Positions 34,162-40,969 of a stretch of DNA of 64,000 bases are shown piece by piece; position 1 is the stretch's first letter, and the number at the start of each line of letters is the position of its first letter. Under the pieces are notes generated by a model that had not been told where the DNA came from, did no database searches, and was given only the letters and a program-made list of their open reading frames with translations. Made by a program: the position numbers and the translations under genes. Source of the stretch: an uncultured Prevotellaceae bacterium (GTDB lineage: Bacteria > Bacteroidota > Bacteroidia > Bacteroidales > Bacteroidaceae); NCBI GenBank assembly GCA_902769805.1, contig CACXQL010000003.1, positions 42,888 through 106,887 of the forward strand. Reading direction: 5' to 3'.

Positions 34162-34686
34162 CTATTGGTGTTGCATTCCAACTGTTGTTGATTGACGTTG
34201 CTGTGATGGTTGCAGATTCGTAGAGGCTGTTGGTTGAACTGGTCTAACGAGACGCATGAAACTTTCTTTTGGAGCTTCCAAGCAGACAAACACATTGGTT
34301 TTACTTCTGTCTTTGATCGTCATACGGAAATCAGAACCAAGTCCTCTGATGACATTGCCTATTTCCTTCGTGGTAACTTCCTCTTTTACGAAAACCATAA
34401 GCCAATTGTTGGTGTCTTGCGCTTCGCAAAGCTCTGTATTAATCTCACTTGGATGAAAATCTGCACGTTCCATCACTTCTAAAACTGCGGCCTGAATCCT
34501 AAGGATCTCACTGCCGTTAACTACTGTGCCGTTGCGCCGATGCTTGGGCAATAGCCAAATGTTTGTTGAAATGTACTTCTGTCTGCGTTCGTAGGTGATA
34601 CGAAGTTCGACGACTGCCTCCTTCTTGGAGGTTGCTTTCCCGTAACGATTCCACACGTACTGGACAAGCGGTGTTTTGACTGTCAT
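34162..34686 (-). CDS. integrase arm-binding-domain protein lacking a catalytic domain
   Basis: 174 residues. The first 75 match the arm-type DNA-binding domain of Bacteroidetes tyrosine recombinases (EAVVELRITYERRQKYISTN, then IWLLPKHRRNGTVVNGSEIL). Such integrases are about 400 residues and carry R..HxxR..Y. Here none of that is present. Instead there is a short alpha/beta segment (NNWLMVFVKEEVTTKEIGNV) and a Gln/Ser/Thr-rich tail. It lies beside the tRNA att site, where an integrase gene belongs. It could be a decayed integrase or a stand-alone arm-binding factor. Confidence 0.65.
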   Translation of the reverse strand: MTVKTPLVQYVWNRYGKATSKKEAVVELRITYERRQKYISTNIWLLPKHRRNGTVVNGSEILRIQAAVLEVMERADFHPSEINTELCEAQDTNNWLMVFVKEEVTTKEIGNVIRGLGSDFRMTIKDRSKTNVFVCLEAPKESFMRLVRPVQPTASTNLQPSQQRQSTTVGMQHQ

Positions 34687-34737
34687 ACGCTAAAATGTAT
34701 TATAGTTTGCCCTTTGTTACGGAGGGTATAATACACA

Positions 34738-34748
34738 CTCTAATACAT
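34738..34748. promoter_or_regulatory. candidate integrase arm site, tRNA end
   Basis: CTCTAATACAT identical to the copy at the other end of the island. Just inside are inverted copies AAATGTATTATAG and TATAATAC. Confidence 0.4.
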
Positions 34749-34872
34749 TTGCTGGGCATGATGTTGCGTGATGCTTCATAATGCGGCATTGCATTTTTGA
34801 GGTATCCTTCCCTCTATTAGGGTCATTCTCAAACTCTTACAATTGTAAGGTATTGACAATCAGACACTAAAG

Positions 34873-34895
34873 AAGGGAACCGATTGGGTTCCCTT
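34873..34895 (-). terminator. hairpin downstream of tRNA-Ser
   Basis: AAGGGAACC/GGTTCCCTT, 9-bp stem with a 5-base loop, about 30 bp past the tRNA. It is similar in sequence to the displaced copy at 29.2 kb. Confidence 0.65.
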
Positions 34896-34922
34896 TTACG
34901 ATACTTGCGGAGAGTGAGGCTC

Positions 34923-34940
34923 CTCTGGCGGAAGGTGAGG
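34923..34940. repeat. att direct repeat, tRNA copy
   Basis: 18 bp identical to the distal copy. It covers the tRNA 3' acceptor strand and CCA. Confidence 0.8.
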
Positions 34941-35016
34941 GATTCAAACCCCCGATACCCGAAAGGGGTATACCGGATTTCGAGTCCAGCGCATTCGGTC
35001 ACTCTGCCAACCTTCC
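34926..35016 (-). tRNA. tRNA-Ser(CGA)
   Basis: 91 nt including encoded CCA. Acceptor stem GGAAGGT/ACCTTCC, discriminator G, anticodon stem CTGGA/TCCGG around loop CTCGAAA (anticodon CGA, reads UCG). The long variable arm with ATACCC/GGGTAT is typical of serine tRNAs, and the T arm is GGGGG-TTTGAAT-CCCTC. Its 3' end is the island insertion site. Insertion restores the tRNA sequence. Confidence 0.93.
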
Positions 35017-35060
35017 GATTAAGCAAGTGCCAACGAGTTTACTCGTTTGGCCGAGCATGA

Positions 35061-35085
35061 GGAAGGTGCAAGAATTGAACCTTCC
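35061..35085 (-). other. possible tRNA-Ser relic hairpin
   Basis: GGAAGGT and ACCTTCC, the exact acceptor-stem strands of the adjacent tRNA-Ser, face each other across only 11 bases, including TTCAATT, which resembles a T loop. It lies between the tRNA promoter and the tRNA. A second hairpin AACGAG/CTCGTT follows before the tRNA. Confidence 0.4.
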
Positions 35086-35111
35086 TTTCCATCCTTTCGC
35101 TTTTGCGCATG

Positions 35112-35142
35112 CAAAGGTAGTGCAAATATTTCAATCTACCAA
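35112..35142 (-). promoter_or_regulatory. tRNA-Ser promoter
   Basis: Reverse-strand TTG and TACCTTTG spaced 20 bp, about 95 bp upstream of the tRNA 5' end. Confidence 0.75.
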
Positions 35143-35158
35143 ATTAATCACCAACAAA

Positions 35159-35737
35159 TCACAAGAGTTTTCCAAGACGCTGGCGCAACTGCTCAGCCTC
35201 GCTCTGACGGATGGAGAGACGTATCTCACACGTAGTATCGAAGGTCTGTGACAAGATACGGGGATTCATCTCCTTCACGATACGCATCACATCGTTCATC
35301 TGCGGATAGGCAAACGAATAGGTAACGACCTCCTCCACCTGACGCATCTCGATGGTAGCATGGGCGATGGCATCAGCGGCAGCCTCACGGTAGGCAACTA
35401 TCAGTCCGCTTGTCCCTAAGTTCACACCCCCATAATAGCGAACCACCACAATCAAGATGTTAGTCAGTTCGTTGCTGTTAATCTGTCCGAGGATAGGTTT
35501 ACCTGCCGTACTCGAAGGTTCACCGTCATCATTGGCACGAAACTCTTCCCTACTCGCTCCTAACATATAGGCATAGCATACATGACGCGCATCATAATAT
35601 TTCTTCCGATATCCAGCCAGCAACTCCTTCACCTCGTCGACAGTCTCAACGGGATGTGCAAAAGCGAGGAACTTACTCCGTTTCTCCGTGTAATATCCCT
35701 CGCTCGTCGTTGCTATGGTCTTATATTCGTCAGTCAT
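35159..35737 (-). CDS. YigZ/IMPACT family protein
   Basis: 192 residues from MTDEYKTIATTSEGYYTEKR. The IMPACT N-terminal signature is SKFLAFAHPV, RHVCYAYML, NDDGEPSSTAGKPIL and VVRYYGGVNLGTSGLIVAYR. The C-terminal domain is DUF1949-like. Cytoplasmic, possibly linked to translation. Exact role not established. The start is the ATG that overlaps the stop of the upstream DUF1015 gene by one base (TAATG), so the pair is translationally coupled. Confidence 0.9.
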   Translation of the reverse strand: MTDEYKTIATTSEGYYTEKRSKFLAFAHPVETVDEVKELLAGYRKKYYDARHVCYAYMLGASREEFRANDDGEPSSTAGKPILGQINSNELTNILIVVVRYYGGVNLGTSGLIVAYREAAADAIAHATIEMRQVEEVVTYSFAYPQMNDVMRIVKEMNPRILSQTFDTTCEIRLSIRQSEAEQLRQRLGKLL

Positions 35738-36984
35738 TAGGAGAGCTTGTGAATCACCAGTCCTGAACGCAGCTTCGGTTCGAACCAAGTAGCCTTCGGC
35801 GGCATGATCTTACCACTGTCGGCAATGTCCATGATCTGCTGCATCGTCACAGGATAGAGGGCAAGGGCGGCACGCATCTCACCACTGTCCACACGGCGCT
35901 TCAACTCAGCGAGTCCACGCAAACCACCTACGAAATCGATACGTTTGGAAGAACGCAGGTCACCGATATTCAGTATCTCGTCGAGAATCAGACGACTGCT
36001 GATATCCACATCCAATACCCCGATAGGATCAGTGTTGTCGAAAGTGCCTTCCTTAGCGGTCAGACTATACCAATGTTGGTCGAGATAGAGTGAGAACTCA
36101 TGGAGCTTTGCTGGTTTATAAATCTCCGTTCCCTTATCCTCTACGGTGAAGTTCACCTGCAAGGCAGCCAGGAACTCCTCTGACGACATACCGTTGAGGT
36201 CCTTCACAACACGGTTATAGTCGAGAATCGTCAACTGACTTGCCTGAAAGCATACAGCCATGAAGAAGTTATATTCCTCTGTACCGTTATGGTTAGGATT
36301 CTGCTTCTGTTTCTCCGCACCTACCAAAGCGGCGGCGGCACTACGATGGTGTCCGTCAGCGATATAAAGACTGGGCATCTTGGCGAACTCCTCAGTAATC
36401 GTCTTCATATCAGCCTCATCACTGATAATCCAGAATTGATGACGGAAACCGTCAATAGGTGCAATGAAGTCGTATTCAGGCTCCGTAGCGGCATAGCGCT
36501 TAATCAATTGGTCAAGCACTGCATTATCGGGATAGGCGAAAAATACAGGCTCGATATTCGCATTGTTCACACGGACATGCTTCATACGGTCCTCCTCCTT
36601 GTCACGGCGTGTCAGCTCATGCTTCTTGATACGACCAGCCATATAGTCGTCCGTATGCGCACATACCACCAGACCATACTGCGTCTTACCATTCATCGTC
36701 TGGGCATAGATATAATAATGTTCGCGCGCATCCTGGATGAGCCATCCCTTGTCCTGGAACTTCTGGAAGTTCTCGGCAGCCTTCTCATAGACACGCGGAT
36801 CATACTCGGAAGTGCCTACAGGGAAGTCTATCTCCGGTTTGATGATATGATACAGGCTCTTCTCATTGTCGCCAGCCTCGGCACGTGCCTCTTCAGAGTC
36901 AAGCACATCATAGGGACGACTCTCTACTTGCTCCACCAGCTCTTTCGGTGGACGGATTCCTTTAAACGGTTTTACGATTGCCAT
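35737..36984 (-). CDS. DUF1015 family protein
   Basis: 415 residues starting MAIVKPFKGIRPPKELVEQV, the DUF1015 signature, with RPYDVLDSEEAR, YIADGHHRSAAA and IDFVGGLRGLAEL. The family is often near serine biosynthesis genes in Bacteroidetes, and serC-serA lie 4 kb away here, separated by glycanase and secreted genes. DUF1015 has been suggested to act as a serine kinase-like or ParB-related enzyme. I cannot confirm that here. Confidence 0.88.
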   Translation of the reverse strand: MAIVKPFKGIRPPKELVEQVESRPYDVLDSEEARAEAGDNEKSLYHIIKPEIDFPVGTSEYDPRVYEKAAENFQKFQDKGWLIQDAREHYYIYAQTMNGKTQYGLVVCAHTDDYMAGRIKKHELTRRDKEEDRMKHVRVNNANIEPVFFAYPDNAVLDQLIKRYAATEPEYDFIAPIDGFRHQFWIISDEADMKTITEEFAKMPSLYIADGHHRSAAAALVGAEKQKQNPNHNGTEEYNFFMAVCFQASQLTILDYNRVVKDLNGMSSEEFLAALQVNFTVEDKGTEIYKPAKLHEFSLYLDQHWYSLTAKEGTFDNTDPIGVLDVDISSRLILDEILNIGDLRSSKRIDFVGGLRGLAELKRRVDSGEMRAALALYPVTMQQIMDIADSGKIMPPKATWFEPKLRSGLVIHKLS

Positions 36985-37017
36985 AATATTCTTGATAATA
37001 TATATTAATTATTGGTG

Positions 37018-37047
37018 CAAAATTACGGAAAAGTTCTGAATCCTCAA
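37018..37047 (-). promoter_or_regulatory. DUF1015-yigZ promoter
   Basis: Reverse-strand TTG and TAATTTTG spaced 19 bp. Confidence 0.7.
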
Positions 37048-37057
37048 AATTTATTCG

Positions 37058-37065
37058 TAACTTTG
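37058..37065 (+). promoter_or_regulatory. GH5 gene -7 box
   Basis: TAACTTTG, 30 bp before the ATG. The -33 position reads TTC. Confidence 0.55.
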
Positions 37066-37095
37066 CAACAGATAAACTACAACTCAGACTCCAAT

Positions 37096-38742
37096 ATGAA
37101 GAGACAAATTCTTATAATAGTATGCATGATGATGACATCTCTGCTTCATGCACAAAGTTTTGAATCTGCCACCGATGCCGTTAAGAACATGGGTGTGGGG
37201 TGGAATCTCGGCAATACACTCGATGCCAATGATGCCACCAAGACATGGACAACCACAGCTCAACACGAAACTTATTGGGGACAGCCAGTAACAAAGCCTG
37301 AACTCATGACGATGATGAAGGAGGCTGGCTTTGGAGCCATTCGCGTACCCGTCACCTGGTATCAGGAAATAGATGCCAACGGGAAGATCAATGATGCCTG
37401 GATGAAGCGCGTAAAGGAAGTGGTAGACTACGTTCTCGACAATGGTATGTACTGCATCCTTAATGTGCATCACGACACTGGTGCAGACAGCAACACCTTC
37501 AAGTCGTGGCTGAAGGCATCGGCAGCCAACTACACTTCAAACAAGGATAAGTTCGAATATATCTGGAAACAGATTGCGGAGACATTCAAAGACTACGACC
37601 AGCATCTGCTCTTCGAGGCATATAATGAGATGCTCGACGAGAAGAACACTTGGAATGAGCCTGTGAATAAGACTGACGGCTATGCAGCTGTCAATAACTA
37701 TGCCAAGAGTTTCGTAACAACTGTTCGTGCCACTGGTGGTAATAATATAAATCGTAACCTAGTAGTTAACACCTACTCTGCCAGTAGCACTCCTAACGCT
37801 ATGGAGAATCTGGATAAGCCAGAGAATAGCAATCACATCATCTTCCAGATTCACAGCTATCCTAACTGGGTAAGTAAAGACAATGCAAAAAGAGAAATCG
37901 ACTACTTGATTAGTAACATCAAATCGAATCTACTGGATAGGGCTCCTGTAATCATCGGAGAATATGCCACCTTTACCACATGGCCTCCGGATCTCGATTA
38001 TTATGAAACTGATCGTGAATTAGCGCTCTATGCCATGGACTATCTTGTCAAGAATGCCAAGGAGAATGGTATCGGCACTTTCTATTGGATGGGACTATCT
38101 GATGGTGCTAATCGCACCCTTCCTGCCTTCAATCAGGCAGACTTGGCTGAAACTATTATAAAGGCTTACCATGGTGACAGCTATTCTGGAAAGTTTCCAA
38201 CCCCCGAAGATTTCCAGATTGTGTATATCGTGAAGTATGAACAAAACTGGTCAGAACTGTTCCTCTATGGAGACTGGAGTAAAACGACTACACTGAAGTT
38301 AAGTGAGTACAAAGGTATTCGCGTAGAGATGGACGACGACAGCTATGCAGGAAAGCTGCAAGTGAAACTCTATGGAAAAAGTGATGGACAGGAAGCCTAC
38401 ATCCCATTGTCTGGAACTGTTACCACTGTCAACTTCGAAAACTCAAGGGCATCAATAGGCAATGAGATTCCGATGATCACTCTTCAAACAACTGTCGGAG
38501 TCTTGACTGCCAAGGTGAAGAAAGTGACACTCATCAAGACTGATGGAACGGAAGTTCCGGCAAGTGTCACTGCCGCCTGGGGATGTTCTGTGACAACAGA
38601 ATCGTCTCCGATTACTGGTATCCATCCCATCCTAACAAGGACACCTGCTGATCATGCCATCTACAATCTACAGGGACAGCGTGTGACGAATCCCCAAAAG
38701 GGTATCTACATCCAGAACGGAAAGAAATACATCTTGAAATAA
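37096..38742 (+). CDS. secreted GH5 glycanase (cellulase/endoglucanase family)
   Basis: 548 residues. Signal peptide (MKRQILIIVCMMMTSLLHAQ), then a GH5 barrel: GVGWNLGNTLDA, FGAIRVPVTW, ILNVHHD, the acid/base in FEAYNEML and the nucleophile in VIIGEYATF. Residues about 375-510 form a beta-sandwich of CBM type, and the protein ends in the short sorting tail AIYNLQGQRVTNPQKGIYIQ. It should attack beta-glucan, mannan or xyloglucan outside the cell. Substrate is not readable. The ATG at 37012 is upstream of the promoter and rejected. Confidence 0.93.
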   Translation: MKRQILIIVCMMMTSLLHAQSFESATDAVKNMGVGWNLGNTLDANDATKTWTTTAQHETYWGQPVTKPELMTMMKEAGFGAIRVPVTWYQEIDANGKINDAWMKRVKEVVDYVLDNGMYCILNVHHDTGADSNTFKSWLKASAANYTSNKDKFEYIWKQIAETFKDYDQHLLFEAYNEMLDEKNTWNEPVNKTDGYAAVNNYAKSFVTTVRATGGNNINRNLVVNTYSASSTPNAMENLDKPENSNHIIFQIHSYPNWVSKDNAKREIDYLISNIKSNLLDRAPVIIGEYATFTTWPPDLDYYETDRELALYAMDYLVKNAKENGIGTFYWMGLSDGANRTLPAFNQADLAETIIKAYHGDSYSGKFPTPEDFQIVYIVKYEQNWSELFLYGDWSKTTTLKLSEYKGIRVEMDDDSYAGKLQVKLYGKSDGQEAYIPLSGTVTTVNFENSRASIGNEIPMITLQTTVGVLTAKVKKVTLIKTDGTEVPASVTAAWGCSVTTESSPITGIHPILTRTPADHAIYNLQGQRVTNPQKGIYIQNGKKYILK

Positions 38743-38769
38743 GATATCATAGGTAACCCGAATAGATTT

Positions 38770-39173
38770 ATGAGCAAGAACATACTCCGACGAATAGCTG
38801 TTGTTATGATGGTTGCTGGTTTCATCATCCTGTCAGGATGTGGAAGCAACTCCAAAGAACAGGAAAGACAACGTAGAGAAGCTGAGGATATGGTCTATGC
38901 TGCCTATATCGCCAAAGACTACCCCCGTATCATAGAACTTGTAGACAGTTTCAAAACGCTGGGATGTTTTTCCGAGGGTAAGGCCTGCTACTGGCTGGGC
39001 TATGCCTATGACCGGTTGATGAAGACTTCAGCAAATATACGCTCATTATAGGAGAGAAAGCCATGCCGTCTGGTGGCTACTATGTCAACAGGCAAGAACT
39101 GAATATCAAATTAAACACTCTAAATGTGTATTTAAAGAATGATCTTGACTATCAGCCACAACGTTATAAATGA
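38770..39173 (+). pseudogene. frameshifted lipoprotein of the TPR-sensor type
   Basis: The first frame gives a 93-residue lipoprotein (lipobox LSGC; then AEDMVYAAYIAKDYPRIIEL, KACYWLGYAYDRLM) that stops at 39051. A second frame takes over from about 39030 with FSKYTLIIGEKAM and runs through GGYYVNRQELNIKLN to a TGA at 39173. Joining them needs one shift near DRLMK. It resembles the N-terminal part of Bacteroidetes TPR sensor proteins. Whether the shift is genuine or a sequencing error cannot be told. Confidence 0.6.
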
Positions 39174-39279
39174 TTAAGGAGATCATAGAGTGTAATTCAG
39201 TAAGTGTAGGTGCTCTAGTAGTTCGGCGCCAGGATATTTGGTGACGGTTCTGAATGATCCACTTTCTTGTCCAAATATT

Positions 39280-39309
39280 TTGTCTTTTGAAAGATAAGTC
39301 GTACCTTTG
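39280..39309 (+). promoter_or_regulatory. orphan promoter with no gene behind it
   Basis: TTG and TACCTTTG at 19 bp spacing. Downstream there is only about 100 bp of non-coding DNA and then the 3' end of an opposing gene. It might be a relic, or it might make a small antisense RNA. Confidence 0.5.
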
Positions 39310-39346
39310 TGGCAATGGATCACTGAGTCCCCAATTTCAGGGAAAA

Positions 39347-39378
39347 ACGACTGGCAAAGTTGTTGCTCTGCCAGTCGT
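39347..39378 (-). terminator. terminator of the 39.4-40.4 kb pair
   Basis: ACGACTGGCA/TGCCAGTCGT, a 10-bp stem followed on the reverse strand by TTTTCCC, 30 bp past the stop. Confidence 0.75.
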
Positions 39379-39407
39379 AAGATAGGATAACTTTATACTA
39401 AAGTGTT

Positions 39408-39758
39408 CTATTTTACAATCACTTTTCGTTTGTTAATAATGTTAATGCCCTTTTGCAGCTTCTCTAATTTTTGACCTATAATATTAAAAATCTGCCTTGT
39501 TTGAGAAATATCGTCTTTTTTTATCTTCTGGAGACCTGTTGGCACAATCTTTTCCGGATTCTGCCAAACGAATCCACTCTGAACGATGACATTGTCATCA
39601 GAACTTATGGCAGCAGAAGGTTCTACAACTACACTTTGTACTTCATCAGTCTGAATCATACAAACAACCGGTTGTGCTATGACTAAATAATCCTGTGCGG
39701 ATAAGCAGACAGGAAACAAGCATAATCCTAAGAAATATAATACCCTGTTCATAAGCAT
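39408..39758 (-). CDS. short secreted protein with sorting-type tail
   Basis: 116 residues. Signal peptide (LYFLGLCLFPVCLSAQ), a short beta region, then QIFNIIGQKLEKLQKGINII and KRKVIVK, the same kind of tail as in the GH5 protein (xIYNLxGQxV...KGIYIxNGKKYIxK). A protein of little more than signal peptide and tail is unusual and may be a remnant or a small surface protein. It follows the 208-residue gene by 11 bp. An ATG two codons in is an alternative start. Confidence 0.65.
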   Translation of the reverse strand: MLMNRVLYFLGLCLFPVCLSAQDYLVIAQPVVCMIQTDEVQSVVVEPSAAISSDDNVIVQSGFVWQNPEKIVPTGLQKIKKDDISQTRQIFNIIGQKLEKLQKGINIINKRKVIVK

Positions 39759-39769
39759 GACATTACTGT

Positions 39770-40396
39770 TTACTCACTTTTAGTGTATATATTCTCTTTC
39801 ACAAAACCATCAAAAATGACTTGTTTATTAGATATCCTAAAGACAAAGAGCATTTCACCTCTACCATTTTCTTGAAGTATTGCGACTTGTCCTGATGGAT
39901 CCAAAATCCATTTAAAAGGATTAGATTCATTATCAAGACCTGTCCCATCTTTATAAAAAGTAATCTTCCATGTGGTATCATTACGTGAGCATATCCATGT
40001 ACCAATCAATTCCTTATTTGTGATGACTCCGCTAAGCCTGTCTGCTTGGAAAGCATAGGGGACAGAAAGTATTTGGGGAGCGCCTACTTCCTTATCATTT
40101 ACTTTCATCGCAAGAAAAAAGTTGCCCAGGCTCCAATCGATATCATCAGTGAACTTCAAGGTCAATTGTACACAACCACTCTTATCAGTAGTCACCTCAA
40201 AATCCTGTCCCCAGACAGCTTCTCCATCAGTACTGCCTGTGCGTAACTCTATTCGTATTTTAGCTGTCTCATTTGCCATGACTTTCCCTGTTGTTGGATT
40301 CAGTAGCATGACACTATAGTTCATTTCATTAGGGACCTGTGCATACAACATTGTTGTAAGCAAAGTAAGCAAGGTAGTAAATAAAAGTTTTTTCAT
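39770..40396 (-). CDS. secreted protein of unknown function
   Basis: 208 residues. Signal peptide (MKKLLFTTLLTLLTTMLYAQ). The N-terminal beta domain (VPNEMNYSVMLLNPTTGKVM, RIELRTGSTDGEAVW) resembles the domain common at the start of Bacteroidetes adhesin or tail-fibre-like exported proteins (IPNAxNYQAVxRDxxGxxL). The C-terminal half has a lipocalin-like look (GTWICSRNDTTWKITFYKDG). It has a leader of about 350 nt with hairpin element B. Confidence 0.7.
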   Translation of the reverse strand: MKKLLFTTLLTLLTTMLYAQVPNEMNYSVMLLNPTTGKVMANETAKIRIELRTGSTDGEAVWGQDFEVTTDKSGCVQLTLKFTDDIDWSLGNFFLAMKVNDKEVGAPQILSVPYAFQADRLSGVITNKELIGTWICSRNDTTWKITFYKDGTGLDNESNPFKWILDPSGQVAILQENGRGEMLFVFRISNKQVIFDGFVKENIYTKSE

Positions 40397-40438
40397 CTGT
40401 ATAAAAATTGAAAAGGCAGAACTATTCGATACTTATCC

Positions 40439-40557
40439 AAACCCTGGTTACCGCCAAGTGACCATGCACGAAAACAAGCACGAATAGTCCACGCCTTACG
40501 ATGCGAACTTCCATCTGCATGTTCTTTTCGTGCGAATGATTGGCGGTATTTGGGTTT
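40439..40557 (-). promoter_or_regulatory. structured leader element B, about 119 nt
   Basis: Three nested perfect inverted repeats: AAACCC/GGGTTT, TACCGCCAA/TTGGCGGTA and GCACGAAAA/TTTTCGTGC. Near the apex is AGTCCACGCCTTACG, close to AGTCCACGCATAACG of element A. It lies 43 bp before the start of the 208-residue secreted protein. The rest of the gap to serA (about 40.6-40.87 kb) holds a GAGC/GCTC hairpin and AT-rich sequence. I see no gene in it. Confidence 0.6.
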
Positions 40558-40756
40558 AAAGAACAAGAGCTAAAAGCTCAAAATCTTTATATAAGTACGA
40601 ACAGAAACGCTATTCTGTAAGTTAATAATTAATTTATTAAAATCTCTGTGACCCCTTCAGGCTGAGCCTTAACAGATGAGGTCGATTAACGTTTATTCGT
40701 TTGTCTCTATATCATAGGCAATATCATTTTAGGGTTATACAATATGATTCCGTTTG

Positions 40757-40764
40757 CAAATATA
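40757..40764 (-). promoter_or_regulatory. candidate -7 box for the 40396 gene
   Basis: Reverse-strand TATATTTG. No clear -33 element. If used, the leader is about 350 nt and includes element B. Confidence 0.4.
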
Positions 40765-40878
40765 GTAATTATTTCTGAATTGTCGAATGTGGTTGGGGGG
40801 AAAATTAGTATTTTTGCAACATCATATTGAAACCCAGGGCTTCGACCCACGGAGGCGACACCTTTCTCTGAATGAATG

Positions 40879-40940
40879 AAAAAAAAATTCTCCGCTATCT
40901 TCTTTCTGACATACAGTCAGTTAGAGCGTTTAGCGGAGAA
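40879..40940 (-). terminator. serC-serA terminator
   Basis: TTCTCCGCTA/TAGCGGAGAA outer stem with an inner CTGAC/GTCAG hairpin, followed on the reverse strand by nine T residues. Confidence 0.85.
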
Positions 40941-40969
40941 ATAAGTGAAAAAAGAATTTATCTTTCTGT

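Larger units (their letters stand above)
29224..34940. mobile_element. integrated genomic island in tRNA-Ser(CGA)
   Basis: About 5.7 kb bounded by direct 18-bp repeats CTCTGGCGGAAGGTGAGG. One forms the 3' end of the tRNA gene, the other stands alone beside an extra tRNA-type terminator. It contains a toxin-antitoxin pair, a HAD protein, four unknown exported proteins and an arm-domain-only integrase relative next to the tRNA end. No catalytic integrase, relaxase or phage structural gene is present, so it is either a decayed element or one moved in trans. Several cargo genes are visibly more AT-rich than the neighbours. Confidence 0.75.

Noticed and set aside
35045-35100. A second complete tRNA
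   Set aside because: Only acceptor-like and T-loop-like parts are present in about 50 bp. There is no anticodon arm.
37012-37095. Upstream start for the GH5 protein
   Set aside because: It would place the -7 box within the coding region and remove the signal peptide from the N-terminus.
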